Shown one piece after another: positions 27,882 through 39,732 of a stretch of 64,000 nt of DNA. The notes below the pieces were generated by a model. That model made no database searches. It was not told the origin of the DNA and saw only the letters and a program-made list of their open reading frames with translations. The translations under genes and the position numbers were made by a program. Each line of letters opens with the position of its first letter. Positions within the stretch are counted from its first letter, which is position 1. This stretch comes from Pseudomonas viridiflava (GTDB lineage Bacteria; Pseudomonadota; Gammaproteobacteria; Pseudomonadales; Pseudomonadaceae), in assembly GCA_900596015.1 (NCBI GenBank), contig UVIF01000001.1, positions 142,513-206,512 on the forward strand. The letters are read 5' to 3'.

Positions 27882-30494
27882 TCAGCGCTTGTCTTCGACC
27901 TTCCAGGTCTTGCCGTCGTAGAAAGCCTTCCAACCGGTCGGCTTGCCCTCGACCTCGCTCTGCACGTACTGCTCCTTGGTCTTGCGGCTGTAGCGGATCA
28001 CGGTCGGACGGCCGTCCGGGTCCTTGATCGGCGCGTCGAACAGGAAGCTGTACTTGGGATCGATCTCATCCTTGTGCGGGATGATCTCCAGCACCAACGG
28101 GGCGCGGGTTTCGCGGTTCTTCGGAAACTGGCTGGCTGCCAGGAACAGACCCGATGCGCCATCGCGCAGCACGTAGGTGTCGTTGACCTTCTCGCACTTG
28201 AGCTCGGGCATCTTCACCGCGTCCATCTTGGGCGGTGCCGCTTCGCCACTCTTGAGCAGCTTGCGGGTGTTCTTGCACTCCGGGTTGGTGCAGCCGAAGA
28301 ACTTGCCGAAACGGCCGGTTTTCAACTGCATCTCGCTGCCGCACTTGTCGCATTCGAGGCTAGGGCCTTCATAGCCCTTGATGCGGTAGTTGCCCTCTTC
28401 GATCTCATAGCCGGGGCAGTCGGGGTTGTTCCCGCAGATGTGCAGCTTGCGCTTTTCATCCAGCAGGTACGCATCCATGGCGGTCGAGCAGACCGGGCAG
28501 CGGTGCTTGCCGCGCAGAATCTGCGACTCGGACTCGCCTTCGTCGTCGGCCGCGATCTCGTCGCCTGGAATCAGGTTGATGGTGGCCTTGCAGCGTTCCT
28601 TGGGTGGCAGCGCATAGCCCGAACAGCCCAGGAACACCCCGGTGGACGCGGTACGGATCATCATCGGCCGGCCGCATTCGCGACAGGCGATGTTGGTCAG
28701 GGTTGGCAGGTTGGCGCGCATGCCGCTGTCGGCCGCACCGGCAACGTCCAGCTTGCCCTTGAAGTCACCGTAGAACTCGTCGAGAACGTTCTTCCAGTCG
28801 CGCTCACCGTGCGCCACATCGTCGAGGTTCTCTTCCATGCCGGCGGTAAAGCCGTAGTCCATGAGGTTGGAGAAGCTTTCGGACAGCCGCTCGGTGACGA
28901 TGTCGCCCATCTTTTCCGAGTAGAAGCGACGGTTGTGCAGCGCCACGTAGCCACGGTCCTGGATGGTCGAAATGATCGCCGCGTAGGTGGACGGACGACC
29001 GATGCCGCGTTTTTCCATTTCCTTGACCAGGCTGGCTTCGGAATAGCGCGCAGGCGGCTTGGTGAAGTGCTGGGTAGGGTCCAGCTGCAGCAGCTTGAGT
29101 TGCTCACCCTGGTTCATTTCCGGCAGCACGTCGTCGTCGCCCGGCTTGCTCATCTGTGGCAGCACACGGGTGTAGCCGTCGAACTTGAGGATACGCCCCT
29201 TGGCGCGCAGCTCGAAATCAGCGGCAGCCACGGTAACGGTGGTCGACAGGTACTGGGCAGGCGGCATCTGGCAGGCGAGGAACTGGCGCCAGATCAATTC
29301 GTAGAGGCGCTCGGCATCGCGTTCCATGCCGTTCAGCTTGCTCGGATGAGTGTTCACGTCCGATGGGCGAATGGCCTCGTGCGCTTCCTGGGCGCCCTGC
29401 TTGCTGCCGTAGACCATCGGCGATTCAGGCAGGTACTTCTTGCCGAACTCGCTTTCGATGTAGGCCCGAGCCATCTCCACGGCGTCGACCGACAGGTTGG
29501 TGGAGTCGGTACGCATGTAGGTGATATAGCCAGCTTCGTACAAGCGCTGCGCCATCATCATGGTCTTCTTCACGCCGTAGCCCAGGCGGTTGCTCGCGGC
29601 CTGCTGCAGCGTGGAAGTAATGAACGGCGCCGACGGCTTGCTGCTGGTCGGCTTGTCTTCGCGCTTGACGATGCTGTAGCTGGCATCCTTGAGCTTGGCC
29701 AGCGCGGCCATGGCCTGGGCTTCGTTCAGGGGCTTGAAGGCTTCGCCGTTCTCGCGAGCCACTTCGAAACGCACCTTGGCGGCCTTGGCCGACGCCAGGT
29801 CGGCATGCACTTCCCAGTATTCCTCGGGATTGAACGCGCGGATCTCGCGTTCACGCTCGACCACCAGTTTCACTGCCACAGATTGCACGCGACCAGCGGA
29901 CAACCCGCGGGCGATCTTCTGCCAGAGCAGCGGCGACACCATGTAGCCGACCACGCGATCGAGGAAGCGTCGCGCCTGCTGTGCATTGACCCGGTCGATG
30001 TCCAGCTCGCCGGGGCGAGAGAAGGCTTCCTGGATGGCTTTCTTGGTGATCTCGTTGAACACCACGCGCTTGTAGCGGCTGTCATCGCCACCGATGGCTT
30101 CGCGCAGGTGCCAGGCAATGGCTTCCCCCTCGCGGTCCAAGTCCGTCGCCAGATAGATGGTGTCGGCATCCTTGGCCAGCCGGCGCAGTTCCTCGATGAC
30201 CTTTTCCTTGCCGGGGAGGATCTCGTACTTGGCCTTCCAGCCCTGGTCCGGATCCACGCCCATGCGTGCCACCAACTGCTTGCGGGCCTTTTCCTTGGGC
30301 GACAGGGCCGGCGCGTCGGCAGCCGCAGCCTTGCCGCGCTTGGCGGCCGGCTCCTTGCTGGCGCTCGCCGAACCGCTGGTGGGCAAGTCTCGGATATGGC
30401 CGATACTCGACTTCACCACGTACTGGTCACCCAGATACTTGTTGATGGTCTTGGCCTTAGCCGGGGATTCCACAATGACCAGCGATTTGCCCAT
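27882..30494 (-). CDS. topA: DNA topoisomerase I
   Basis: Type IA topoisomerase of 870 residues relaxing negative supercoils. The TOPRIM domain begins [22 protein letters not shown] and carries the acidic triad in [14 protein letters not shown]. The active-site Tyr is in [13 protein letters not shown] (about residue 325). [10 protein letters not shown] and [20 protein letters not shown] follow. The C-terminus has three tetra-Cys zinc-ribbon repeats ([24 protein letters not shown]) and then a basic tail with the fourth domain. A Ser/Ala/Lys insertion at about 40-65 is typical of Pseudomonas TopA. Essential gene for chromosome supercoiling. Confidence 0.98.
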   Translation of the reverse strand: MGKSLVIVESPAKAKTINKYLGDQYVVKSSIGHIRDLPTSGSASASKEPAAKRGKAAAADAPALSPKEKARKQLVARMGVDPDQGWKAKYEILPGKEKVIEELRRLAKDADTIYLATDLDREGEAIAWHLREAIGGDDSRYKRVVFNEITKKAIQEAFSRPGELDIDRVNAQQARRFLDRVVGYMVSPLLWQKIARGLSAGRVQSVAVKLVVEREREIRAFNPEEYWEVHADLASAKAAKVRFEVARENGEAFKPLNEAQAMAALAKLKDASYSIVKREDKPTSSKPSAPFITSTLQQAASNRLGYGVKKTMMMAQRLYEAGYITYMRTDSTNLSVDAVEMARAYIESEFGKKYLPESPMVYGSKQGAQEAHEAIRPSDVNTHPSKLNGMERDAERLYELIWRQFLACQMPPAQYLSTTVTVAAADFELRAKGRILKFDGYTRVLPQMSKPGDDDVLPEMNQGEQLKLLQLDPTQHFTKPPARYSEASLVKEMEKRGIGRPSTYAAIISTIQDRGYVALHNRRFYSEKMGDIVTERLSESFSNLMDYGFTAGMEENLDDVAHGERDWKNVLDEFYGDFKGKLDVAGAADSGMRANLPTLTNIACRECGRPMMIRTASTGVFLGCSGYALPPKERCKATINLIPGDEIAADDEGESESQILRGKHRCPVCSTAMDAYLLDEKRKLHICGNNPDCPGYEIEEGNYRIKGYEGPSLECDKCGSEMQLKTGRFGKFFGCTNPECKNTRKLLKSGEAAPPKMDAVKMPELKCEKVNDTYVLRDGASGLFLAASQFPKNRETRAPLVLEIIPHKDEIDPKYSFLFDAPIKDPDGRPTVIRYSRKTKEQYVQSEVEGKPTGWKAFYDGKTWKVEDKR

Positions 30495-30593
30495 GGATCG
30501 GAAAATTCCTGAATACTTGAAATGAAAGGCATGCGGCGCCTTGCGAGGCCCCGCTATATATAGTGGTGAGGACGTGAGGTCAAGCGCCGAGGT

Positions 30594-30845
30594 TCAAGCG
30601 GTCGGCGTCTGCGGAACGGAAAACAGGCTGGGTTCGGCCTTCACCAAAGCAAAGCGCGGGACGCTCTCGCCGTCAACCTCGACCGACTCCAGGAACATGC
30701 TCAGCGGACGCACCCAGAGGCCGAATTCACCGTACAGCGCCTGATAGAACACGACTTCCTGTTCGTCCTCGGAACTGCGCGCGACGCCATAGACACGATA
30801 CTCGGGGCCTTTGTAATGACGATAGAGCCCTGGTTGTATATGCAT
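30594..30845 (-). CDS. DUF1653-family small protein
   Basis: An 83-residue protein starting MHIQPGLYRHYKGPEYRVYGVARSSED (in two parts) and continuing VVFYQALYGEFGLWVRPLSMF. The GLYRHYKGxxYxV opening and the FYxxLYGxxxLWVRPxxMF segment are the signature of DUF1653, a small SH3-like beta-barrel. Function unknown. The start is the ATG at 30845; the longer upstream reading runs through the fadA terminator. It lies between fadA and topA on the same strand. Confidence 0.85.
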   Translation of the reverse strand: MHIQPGLYRHYKGPEYRVYGVARSSEDEQEVVFYQALYGEFGLWVRPLSMFLESVEVDGESVPRFALVKAEPSLFSVPQTPTA

Positions 30846-30905
30846 GTTGCGCCTCGCTTGAAATACTCGATTGAAATACTTTTCCAAATAGATCCGAAAA
30901 AACAA

Positions 30906-30928
30906 AACCGGGACACTGGGCCCCGGTT
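30906..30928 (-). terminator. Rho-independent terminator of fadBA
   Basis: AACCGGG (30906-30912) pairs with CCCGGTT (30922-30928) around nine bases. On the minus strand the stem runs into TTTTGTTTTTTC. It lies 22 bases after the fadA stop. Confidence 0.8.
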
Positions 30929-30949
30929 CGTTCGACTCGCTCGTCAGGA

Positions 30950-32128
<1,179 letters not shown>

Positions 32129-34306
32129 TCATTCACCCTTGTTCTGTACGTTGGCCGCTTGCCCGAAGAAGGTCTGGCCAGCACGCGCCATTTCACGAAG
32201 CTTCTGCGTCGGCTGGTACAGCGGACCCAGTTCGGCGTAGCGGTCGGCCAGTTCGACGAATTCGGCAACGCCCAGCGAATCGATGTAGCGCAGCGCACCG
32301 CCGCGGAACGGAGGGAAACCGATGCCATAGACCAGGCCCATGTCGGCCTCGGCTGCAGTCTCGACGATGCCGTCTTCCAGGCAGCGTACGGTTTCCAGGC
32401 ACAGCGGGATCATCATCCAGTTGACGATGTCTTCGTCGCAGACCTCGCGCTGTTCGTAGATCACCGGCTTGAGCACGTCCAGCGCCGCAGGATCGGCCAC
32501 CTTTTTCGGCTTGCCGCGCTTGTCGGTTTCGTAGGCATAGAAGCCCTTGCCGTTCTTCTGACCCAGGCGGTTGGCCTCGTACAGCGCGTCGATGGCAGAG
32601 CGACGCTCGTCTTTCATGCGATCCGGGAAGCCTTCGGCCATCACGTCACGGCCATGATGGCCGGTGTCGATGCCGACCACGTCCATCAGGTAGGCCGGGC
32701 CCATGGGCCAGCCGAATTTCTCCATGACCTTGTCGATGCGCACGAAATCGACACCGGCACTGACCAGCCGGGCGAACCCACCGAAGTACGGGAACAGCAC
32801 GCGGTTCACCAGGAAGCCGGGGCAATCGTTGACCACGATGGGGTTCTTGCCCATCTTGCGGGCATAGGCCACGGTGGTCGCCACGGCAACCTCACTGGAC
32901 TTCTCGCCACGAATCACTTCGACCAGCGGCATCATGTGCACCGGGTTGAAGAAGTGCATGCCGACGAAGTTTTCCGGACGCTTGAGTGCCTGGGCCAGCA
33001 GGTTGATGGAAATGGTCGAGGTGTTGGACGCCAGGATGGTGTCGTCCTTGACCTGCGCCTCGACCTCGGCCAGCACTGCCTGCTTGACCTTGGGGTTTTC
33101 CACCACCGCTTCGACGACGATGTCGACATGGCCGAAATCGCCGTAGGACAGCGTCGGACGAATGTCGTTGAGCGCTTCGGCCATCTTCGCCGGGGTCAGG
33201 CGACCTTTTTCGACGCGTGCACCGAGCAGCTTGGACGCCTCGGCCAGGCCCTGTTCGATGCCCTTCTCGTTGATGTCCTTCATCAGGATCGGCGTACCCT
33301 TGAGCGCCGACTGATAGGCGATGCCACCGCCCATGATGCCAGCGCCCAGCACGGCCGCCTGACTCACGTCGCGGGCCACCTTGTCGTAGCCACGGGCCTT
33401 GCGCTTGAGCTCCTGATCGTTGAGGAACAGGCCGATGAGGCTTTGCGCGGCCGATGTCTTGGCCATCTTGGCAAAACCGGCGGCCTCGATTTCCAGGGCT
33501 TTCTCGCGGCCGAAACTGGCGGCTTTCTGGATGGTCTTGATGGCCTCGACCGGCGCCGGGTAGTTGGGCCCGGCCTGGCCTGCGACGAACCCCTTGGCGG
33601 TTTCGAAGGCCATCATCTGTTCGATGGCATTGAGCTTGAGCTTGGCCAGCTTGGGCTGGCGCTTGGCCTTGTAGTCGAACTCGCCGCTGATGGCGCGCTT
33701 GACCAGGTCTAAAGCAGCAGCCTCCAGCTTGTCCGGCGCCACGACCGCATCGACCGCACCCACCTTGAGCGCATCGTCGGCGCCGTTTTCCTTGCCCGAC
33801 GCAATCCACTCGATGGCATTGTCGGCGCCGATGATGCGCGGCAGGCGCACCGTGCCGCCGAAACCTGGGTAGATGCCCAGCTTGACCTCGGGCAGGCCGA
33901 TCTTCGCTTCACTGGACATGACCCGGTAATCGGCAGCCAGGCACATTTCCAGACCGCCGCCCAGGGCGATGCCGTTGATGGCGGCAACCGTCGGCACCTC
34001 GAGGTCCTCGAAGTCGCTGAAAATGCGATTGGCCTGGAGGTTGCCCGCGACCAGCTCGGCTTCGGGCAACTTGAAATTCTCGACGAATTCGGTGATGTCC
34101 GCACCGACGATGAAGACGTCCTTGCCACTGGCGACGATCACGCCCTTGACCGAAGCGTCGGCCTTGATCGCCGCGATCGCTGCGCGCAGCTCTTCGAGCG
34201 TGAGGCGGTTGAATTTGTTGACGGACTCGCCCTTGAGGTCGAAACGCAGTTCGACGATGCCACTTTCAAGAGCCTTCACCGTGATGGCTTTACCTTCGTA
34301 AATCAT
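32129..34306 (-). CDS. fadB: Fatty-acid oxidation complex alpha subunit FadB
   Basis: Multifunctional enzyme of 725 residues: enoyl-CoA hydratase/isomerase in the N-terminal crotonase domain ([21 protein letters not shown] near 110-130) and 3-hydroxyacyl-CoA dehydrogenase in the C-terminal half ([19 protein letters not shown] near 320, the NAD site; [19 protein letters not shown] near 450 with the catalytic His; [13 protein letters not shown]). Length and order match E. coli and P. fragi FadB. First gene of the fadBA operon; a PsrA-like site lies 150-165 bases upstream. Confidence 0.98.
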   Translation of the reverse strand: MIYEGKAITVKALESGIVELRFDLKGESVNKFNRLTLEELRAAIAAIKADASVKGVIVASGKDVFIVGADITEFVENFKLPEAELVAGNLQANRIFSDFEDLEVPTVAAINGIALGGGLEMCLAADYRVMSSEAKIGLPEVKLGIYPGFGGTVRLPRIIGADNAIEWIASGKENGADDALKVGAVDAVVAPDKLEAAALDLVKRAISGEFDYKAKRQPKLAKLKLNAIEQMMAFETAKGFVAGQAGPNYPAPVEAIKTIQKAASFGREKALEIEAAGFAKMAKTSAAQSLIGLFLNDQELKRKARGYDKVARDVSQAAVLGAGIMGGGIAYQSALKGTPILMKDINEKGIEQGLAEASKLLGARVEKGRLTPAKMAEALNDIRPTLSYGDFGHVDIVVEAVVENPKVKQAVLAEVEAQVKDDTILASNTSTISINLLAQALKRPENFVGMHFFNPVHMMPLVEVIRGEKSSEVAVATTVAYARKMGKNPIVVNDCPGFLVNRVLFPYFGGFARLVSAGVDFVRIDKVMEKFGWPMGPAYLMDVVGIDTGHHGRDVMAEGFPDRMKDERRSAIDALYEANRLGQKNGKGFYAYETDKRGKPKKVADPAALDVLKPVIYEQREVCDEDIVNWMMIPLCLETVRCLEDGIVETAAEADMGLVYGIGFPPFRGGALRYIDSLGVAEFVELADRYAELGPLYQPTQKLREMARAGQTFFGQAANVQNKGE

Positions 34307-34624
34307 CCACTGATCTCCACGATATGGAAGCTGAACAGTACACGCCTGACGCTGGGTAAAAGGGGGCGGTACATGGCCGCCGCTCTCTGTAGCCAGGCAT
34401 ACCCGTCAGCGCGGTAGTCGGGATAATGCTGGAGCGTGACTGAAAAACGCTCGATTCATACGCCCGTTTGATTGGGCTGCGTGTACATTCACGGAATTGC
34501 GGACGATTGTCAAATGCCACGCCAGCCGCGGGAAAACGCGACTTTGCGGTCATTTCTGGAATGCGCGGAAAAGCGTACCTGCGACAGCCTGCCGCAGGCA
34601 TATGACGATAGCTCGAGACAGCGA
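34307..34624. other. Leader region of fadBA
   Basis: A 318-base gap between fadB and the upstream same-strand gene. It holds the PsrA-like site at 34456-34471. I do not see another gene, and no strong sigma-70 promoter or terminator stands out. Confidence 0.55.
34456..34471. promoter_or_regulatory. Candidate PsrA operator of fadBA
   Basis: TCATAC-GCCC-GTTTGA differs by one base from TCAAAC-N4-GTTTGA, the PsrA palindrome present at psrA itself in this window. It lies 150 bases before fadB, a known PsrA target in pseudomonads. Confidence 0.55.
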
Positions 34625-35062
34625 TCAAGCCAGCGCTTGAAGTACCTTTGCAATATCCTGAAGTACCTTTTCGTCGCCTTTCTCGCCCCAGTACAACGCG
34701 AGCATCTGCGGCCCGGCTTCGAGCTTGTAGACGTCGGCGGGCAAGGTAGCCAAGTGAGGCAGCAGCAGTGGGTCGACGCAGGCTTCGCGCCACTGATTGC
34801 ACCAGACCCCCGGTTCGGTCTGCCAGTAGCTCCAGCTGTCGACCCGGCCCTTGCGGCGTGGCCGATGGTATTGCGCACAGGGATCGGGCGGCTCGACGCT
34901 GAGCCAGTGCGGCCACTGCTGGGGGGCCAGTTGCATGGCCAGGCCCATCCGCCGCGCCTGCAGGCGCACGGCCATGCGGCCGCTCTGGCTGCGCGACGGC
35001 CGCAGCCATACCATGGGGCTGAGAATCAGCGCAAGGATTGACACGACTATCCACACCGTCAT
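34625..35062 (-). CDS. Conserved membrane-anchored hypothetical protein
   Basis: A protein of about 145 residues. An N-terminal membrane helix (MTVWIVVSILALILSPMVWL) is followed by a basic stretch RPSRSQSGRMAVRLQARRMG, suggesting a type II orientation with the rest in the cytoplasm or a signal anchor. The soluble part has several Trp and Tyr (WSYWQTEPGVWCNQW). I recall similar uncharacterised genes upstream of fadB in Pseudomonas. The start at 35062 puts the helix first; in-frame ATGs at 35173 and 35137 would add a polar head. Function unknown. Confidence 0.65.
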   Translation of the reverse strand: MTVWIVVSILALILSPMVWLRPSRSQSGRMAVRLQARRMGLAMQLAPQQWPHWLSVEPPDPCAQYHRPRRKGRVDSWSYWQTEPGVWCNQWREACVDPLLLPHLATLPADVYKLEAGPQMLALYWGEKGDEKVLQDIAKVLQALA

Positions 35063-35171
35063 AAAGAGTACACCCGCTAAGCGTTTCAAATAGATCGGCG
35101 AGGGTTGTTCATGTTGCGCCCCGCCCAAACAGTCCATACTCAAGCTATCGCAATCGTCAGGAGTGCTTCTC

Positions 35172-35615
35172 ATGCCCTACCAACACATTCTGGTCGCCGT
35201 CGACCTCACCGAAGAGTGTGACCCGGTCATCAAGCGGGCCCGGGAGCTGGCGGTCAGCAACGGCGCCAAGCTCTCGCTGGTGCACATCGTCGAACCCATG
35301 GCCATGGCTTTCGGCGGGGACGTGCCGATGGACCTCTCGCAGTTGCAGCAGCAGCAGTTCGATCAGGCCAAGGAGCGCCTGGAAACGCTGAAGGTCAAGT
35401 ACCCGGACCTGGTCGTCGGCGACTGCCACCTGACCTACGGCCAGCCGCGTCAGGAAATTCACAACCTGGCGAAGAAGTCGGAATGCGACCTGGTGGTGGT
35501 CGGCAGCCATGGCCGTCATGGCCTGGCATTGCTGCTCGGTTCGACGGCCAACGACGTGTTGCACGGCGCGCCGTGCGACGTTTTGGCGGTGCGCCTGGTC
35601 AAGCGCGCCGAGTGA
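35172..35615 (+). CDS. Universal stress protein UspA family
   Basis: Single-domain universal stress protein of 147 residues. It opens YQHILVAVDLTEECDPVIKRA and ends with the ATP-binding motif VVGSHGRHGLALLLGSTANDVLHGAPCDVLAVR (G-2x-G-9x-G-S/T type). Such proteins form dimers, bind ATP and are induced by growth arrest or other stress. AGGAG at 35158-35162 is nine bases before the ATG at 35172, which is favoured over the in-frame GTG at 35163. It converges on uup. Confidence 0.93.
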   Translation: MPYQHILVAVDLTEECDPVIKRARELAVSNGAKLSLVHIVEPMAMAFGGDVPMDLSQLQQQQFDQAKERLETLKVKYPDLVVGDCHLTYGQPRQEIHNLAKKSECDLVVVGSHGRHGLALLLGSTANDVLHGAPCDVLAVRLVKRAE

Positions 35616-35622
35616 CGTGCGT

Positions 35623-35657
35623 CACCCCGAACCAGGCATCCATGCCGGTTCGGGGTG
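35623..35657. terminator. Hairpin between convergent usp and uup
   Basis: CACCCCGAACC (35623-35633) pairs with GGTTCGGGGTG (35647-35657), and GGCAT pairs with ATGCC inside. The 11-bp outer stem is perfect. No T-run follows, so it may rely on Rho or simply block decay. Confidence 0.6.
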
Positions 35658-35673
35658 AGTGGTCAGCTCGAGG

Positions 35674-37587
35674 TCAGGCGTCGAGTTCGGCCCAGCGCTC
35701 GACCATGACTTCCAGCTCGGCCTGGGAGGTTTCCAGCTTGGCCATCACGTCCGCCGTCTGCGCGGCAGGCCGCTGATAGAACCCGGCATCGGCCATCTCG
35801 GCTTCCAGCGCGGCGATTTCCTGCTCCTTGGCTTCGATCTGACCCGGCAGGGCTTCCAGCTCGCGCTGCAGCTTGTAGCTGAGCTTCTTCTTGGCAGGCG
35901 CCGGTGCTTCCACAGGCGCAGGCTCTGCAGCCTTGACCACGGCGCTGTTGAGCTCGGCCTTGCCTGACTTGTTCTCGGTCACGCCAAGCAGCTTGGGCGA
36001 GCCGCCCTGACGAATCCAGTCCTGATAGCCACCGACGTATTCGCGAACCTTGCCCTCGCCTTCGAACACCAGCGTGCTGGTGACCACGTTGTCGAGGAAG
36101 GCCCGATCGTGGCTGACCATCAATACGGTGCCCTTGAAAGCGGACAGCACTTCTTCGAGCAGTTCGAGGGTCTCGACGTCGAGGTCGTTGGTCGGTTCGT
36201 CCAGCACCAGCAGGTTGGCCGGCTTGCTGAACAGCTTGGCCAGCAACAGGCGCGCACGCTCACCGCCCGACAGGGCCTTGACCGGCGTGCGTGCACGCTG
36301 CGGGCTGAACAGGAAGTCGCCCAGGTAGCTCAGCACGTGGCGGCTCTGACCGTCGATGTCGATGAAATCGCGGCCCTCGGCAACGTTGTCGATGACGGTC
36401 TTTTCCAGGTCGAGCTGGTGGCGCAACTGGTCGAAGTAAGCCACATCCAGGCGCGTGCCGACGTCGACCGAACCGTTGGTGGGCTGCAGGTTGTCGAGCA
36501 TCAGTTTGAGCAGCGTGGTCTTGCCGGTACCGTTCGCCCCCAGCAGGCCGATACGATCCTCGCGCTGCAGCACCATGGAGAAATCCTTGATCAGCATCGG
36601 CCCACCCGGATGGGCGAAGCTGACGTTGTCGAGGACCATGACCTGCTTGCCGGACTTGTCGGCGGTATCGAGCTGGATGTTGGCCTTGCCGGTACGCTCG
36701 CGACGTTCGCCGCGCTCCACACGCAGTGCCTTGAGCGCACGCACGCGGCCTTCGTTGCGGGTGCGTCGGGCCTTGATGCCCTGACGGATCCACACTTCTT
36801 CCTGGGCCAGACGCTTGTCGAACAGCGCGTTGGCGGTTTCCTCGGCCGACAGCATGGCTTCCTTGTGCACCAGGAAGCTGGCGTAGTCGCCGTTCCAGTC
36901 GATCAGGCCGCCGCGGTCGAGTTCGAGAATGCGCGTGGCCAGATTCTGCAGGAATGAACGGTCGTGGGTGATGAACAGCACGGCACCCTGGAAATCCTTG
37001 AGGGCTTCTTCGAGCCAGGCGATCGCGCCGATGTCCAGGTGGTTGGTTGGTTCGTCGAGCAGCAGCAGGTCAGGTTCGGACACCAGCGCCTGGGCCAGCA
37101 GGACGCGGCGGCGCCAGCCGCCGGACAGCTGCTTCAAGGTCTTGTCGGCCGGCAGTTGCAGGCGGCTCAGGGTACTGTCGACCAATTGCTGCAGGCGCCA
37201 GCCGTCACGGGCTTCGAGATCCTGCTGGACGTGCATGAGCTTGTTCAGGTCTTCGTCGGTGACGATGTTCTGGCTCAGGTGGTGGTATTCGGCCAGCAAT
37301 GCGCCGACCCCGTCCAGGCCTTCGGCAACCACGTCGAACACGGTCCGGTCGTCGGCCACCGGCAGTTCCTGCGGCAGCTCGCCGATCTTCAGCCCCGGCG
37401 CGCGCCAGACGGCGCCGTCGTCGGGTTTCTGCACGCCCTTGACCAGCTTCAGCATGCTGGATTTGCCAGTGCCGTTGCGGCCGATGATGCACACCCGCTC
37501 ACCACGGGCGATCTGCCAGGACACCTTGTCCAACAACGGCATCGCGCCGAATGCAAGGGACACATCGCTGAATTTGAGCAGGGTCAT
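35674..37587 (-). CDS. uup: ABC-F ATPase Uup
   Basis: Soluble ABC-F protein of 637 residues with two ATP-binding cassettes and no membrane segments. Walker A motifs are IIGRNGTGKSSML (first half) and LLGANGTGKTTLL (second half); signatures are LSGGWRRRVLLAQAL and LSGGERARLLLAKLF. A charged linker (RRTRNEGRVRALKAL) joins the halves. The C-terminal 80 residues form a coiled coil that binds DNA or ribosomes in Uup. ABC-F proteins act at the ribosome; Uup mutants in E. coli alter transposon excision. The start at 37587 gives MTLLKFSDVSLAFG. Confidence 0.95.
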   Translation of the reverse strand: MTLLKFSDVSLAFGAMPLLDKVSWQIARGERVCIIGRNGTGKSSMLKLVKGVQKPDDGAVWRAPGLKIGELPQELPVADDRTVFDVVAEGLDGVGALLAEYHHLSQNIVTDEDLNKLMHVQQDLEARDGWRLQQLVDSTLSRLQLPADKTLKQLSGGWRRRVLLAQALVSEPDLLLLDEPTNHLDIGAIAWLEEALKDFQGAVLFITHDRSFLQNLATRILELDRGGLIDWNGDYASFLVHKEAMLSAEETANALFDKRLAQEEVWIRQGIKARRTRNEGRVRALKALRVERGERRERTGKANIQLDTADKSGKQVMVLDNVSFAHPGGPMLIKDFSMVLQREDRIGLLGANGTGKTTLLKLMLDNLQPTNGSVDVGTRLDVAYFDQLRHQLDLEKTVIDNVAEGRDFIDIDGQSRHVLSYLGDFLFSPQRARTPVKALSGGERARLLLAKLFSKPANLLVLDEPTNDLDVETLELLEEVLSAFKGTVLMVSHDRAFLDNVVTSTLVFEGEGKVREYVGGYQDWIRQGGSPKLLGVTENKSGKAELNSAVVKAAEPAPVEAPAPAKKKLSYKLQRELEALPGQIEAKEQEIAALEAEMADAGFYQRPAAQTADVMAKLETSQAELEVMVERWAELDA

Positions 37588-37767
37588 GAGCTTCTCCAAA
37601 AACCGGGCGCGCATTCTAACCGACTTTTACCCCGGCAGACCGAAGGCAACAATAAAATGAATGATCCTCAACGCTTTCATCGCGCCTGCCCTAGAGGCTA
37701 AGCTAGGCTCACTTCTTTAGTGCTGGCACTGCCGACACTTGTCACGTCTTTTCTGCCTGGAAGTCTC

Positions 37768-39699
37768 ATGCGCAGTCGCCTGTTCAGCCTGTTGTCCTGC
37801 CTCATCCTCTCTGCATCCAGCGTCGCCAACGTCCAGGCCGCCGACCTGGCCACGCAGCGTCAATACTACGACGAGGCCAAGCGCGCCCTGGCCAAGGGCG
37901 ACAGCGGGCCATACATGCGCTACGCCGCCGAGCTTCAGGACTACCCGCTGGAGGCCTACCTGGCCTACGACGAGCTCACCCCGCGTCTGCGCAGCGCCAG
38001 CAACGCCGAGATCGAAGGCTTTCTCGCCAAGCACGGCGACCTGCCTCAGGCCAACTGGATGAAACTGCGCTGGCTGCGGCAGCTGGCCGAGCGCGGCGAG
38101 TGGGCGCCGTTCGTCAAATACTACGACCCCAAGCTCAACTTCAAGGAGCTCGACTGCCTGTACGGCCAGTACCAACTGAGCAACAGCCAGCTGCGCGCCG
38201 AAGGTTATGCCAATGCCGACAAACTGTGGCTCACCGGCAAATCGCTGCCCACGGCCTGCGACGGGCTGTTCCAGCGCTGGGCCAGCGAAGGCCAACTGAC
38301 CGAGAACAAGCGCTGGCAGCGTGCCAAGCTCGCGGCCCAGGAGCGCAACTACCCGTTGGCTACCAGCCTGGTACAGAGCCTGACCAGCCTGTCGAGTCAG
38401 GGTCGACTGCTGCTCGATGTCGCGCAGAAACCCGAACTGCTCGATCAACCGGCGCGCTTCATGCCGGTCGATGAAGCCATGTCCGACGTGGTCGGGCTGG
38501 GCCTGCGCCGTCTGGCCCGTCAGGACCCGGAAAAAGCCATGCGCATGCTCGACAGCTATGCCAGCAGCATGCGTTTCTCGGCTGAGGAGAAGGTTGCCAT
38601 CGCCCGTGAGATCGGCCTGACCCTGGCGCGGCGCTACGACCCGCGAGCGCTGGAACTGATGACCCGCTACGATCCGGAACTGCGCGACGACACCGTGACC
38701 GAATGGCGCCTGCGCCTGCTGCTGCGCCTGGGCCGCTGGCAGGAAGCCTACGACCTCACCACACGCCTGCCCAAGGACCTGGCCAAGACCAACCGCTGGC
38801 AGTACTGGCAGGCGCGCAGCCTGGAGCTGGCCCAGCCGCAGAGTGCCAAGGTGCCGTCGCTGTACAAGGCGGTGGCCAAGGAGCGCGACTTCTACGGTTT
38901 CCTGGCGGCCGACCGCATCCAGTCGCCCTACTCGCTCAACAACAAGCCGCTGGTGATGAGCCAGGCGCTGGTCAACAAGGTGCGCAATACCGCCGGTGTG
39001 CGCCGTTCGCTTGAGCTGTACGCGCGTGGCCAGATCGTCGATGCGCGACGCGAGTGGTATCACGTCAGCCGCCATTTCGACCGTGACGAGATGGTTGCCC
39101 AGGCCAAGCTGGCCTACGACATGCGCTGGTATTTCCCGGCCATTCGCACGATCAGCCAGGCGCAGTACTGGGACGACCTGGACATCCGCTTCCCGATGGC
39201 CCACCGCGACACCCTGATTCGCGAAGCGAATGTGCGAGGCCTGCACACCAGTTGGGTGTTTGCTATCACCCGTCAGGAAAGCGCCTTCATGGACGACGCC
39301 CGCTCCGGTGCCGGCGCCATGGGGCTGATGCAGTTGATGCCGGGTACCGCCAAAGAGACCTCGCGCAAGTTCAGCATCCCACTGTCGTCGCCGCAGCAGG
39401 TACTCGACCCCGACACCAACATCCAGCTCGGTGCGGCGTACCTGAGCCAGGTGCACAGCCAGTTCAACGGCAACCGGGTACTGGCCTCGGCCGCCTACAA
39501 CGCGGGCCCCGGGCGCGTACGGCAGTGGCTAAGAGGCGCGAATCACCTGAGCTTCGATGTCTGGGTGGAGTCCATTCCATTCGATGAAACCCGCCAGTAC
39601 GTGCAGAACGTGTTGTCCTACGCCGTCATCTATGGCGAGAAGCTCAACGCGCCGCAGCCGGTGGTGGACTGGCACGAACGCTTCTTCGACGATCAGTGA
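37768..39699 (+). CDS. slt: Soluble lytic murein transglycosylase Slt
   Basis: Periplasmic family 1 lytic transglycosylase of 643 residues that cleaves glycan strands to 1,6-anhydroMurNAc products. A signal peptide of about 24 residues (MRSRLFSLLSCLILSASSVA, then NVQA) precedes ADLATQRQYYDEAKRAL. The large N-terminal part is an all-helical superhelix as in Slt70. The catalytic SLT domain begins ITRQESAFMDDARSGAGAMG with the catalytic Glu near residue 504, then GLMQLMPGTA and AAYNAGPGRVRQWL. Its products feed NagZ, which is also encoded here. Confidence 0.96.
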   Translation: MRSRLFSLLSCLILSASSVANVQAADLATQRQYYDEAKRALAKGDSGPYMRYAAELQDYPLEAYLAYDELTPRLRSASNAEIEGFLAKHGDLPQANWMKLRWLRQLAERGEWAPFVKYYDPKLNFKELDCLYGQYQLSNSQLRAEGYANADKLWLTGKSLPTACDGLFQRWASEGQLTENKRWQRAKLAAQERNYPLATSLVQSLTSLSSQGRLLLDVAQKPELLDQPARFMPVDEAMSDVVGLGLRRLARQDPEKAMRMLDSYASSMRFSAEEKVAIAREIGLTLARRYDPRALELMTRYDPELRDDTVTEWRLRLLLRLGRWQEAYDLTTRLPKDLAKTNRWQYWQARSLELAQPQSAKVPSLYKAVAKERDFYGFLAADRIQSPYSLNNKPLVMSQALVNKVRNTAGVRRSLELYARGQIVDARREWYHVSRHFDRDEMVAQAKLAYDMRWYFPAIRTISQAQYWDDLDIRFPMAHRDTLIREANVRGLHTSWVFAITRQESAFMDDARSGAGAMGLMQLMPGTAKETSRKFSIPLSSPQQVLDPDTNIQLGAAYLSQVHSQFNGNRVLASAAYNAGPGRVRQWLRGANHLSFDVWVESIPFDETRQYVQNVLSYAVIYGEKLNAPQPVVDWHERFFDDQ

Positions 39700-39708
39700 G
39701 CCAAGCCT

Positions 39709-39726
39709 GGCAGCCCGCCGGCTGCC
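39709..39726. terminator. Short hairpin between convergent slt and MOSC genes
   Basis: GGCAGCC (39709-39715), loop CGCC, GGCTGCC (39720-39726). The stem is perfect but no T-run follows, so termination is only possible. Confidence 0.35.
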
Positions 39727-39732
39727 GGCTCG

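Noticed and set aside
27756..30512. Plus-strand open frame of about 900 codons opposite topA
   Set aside because: Antisense shadow of topA; no protein family features and no binding site.
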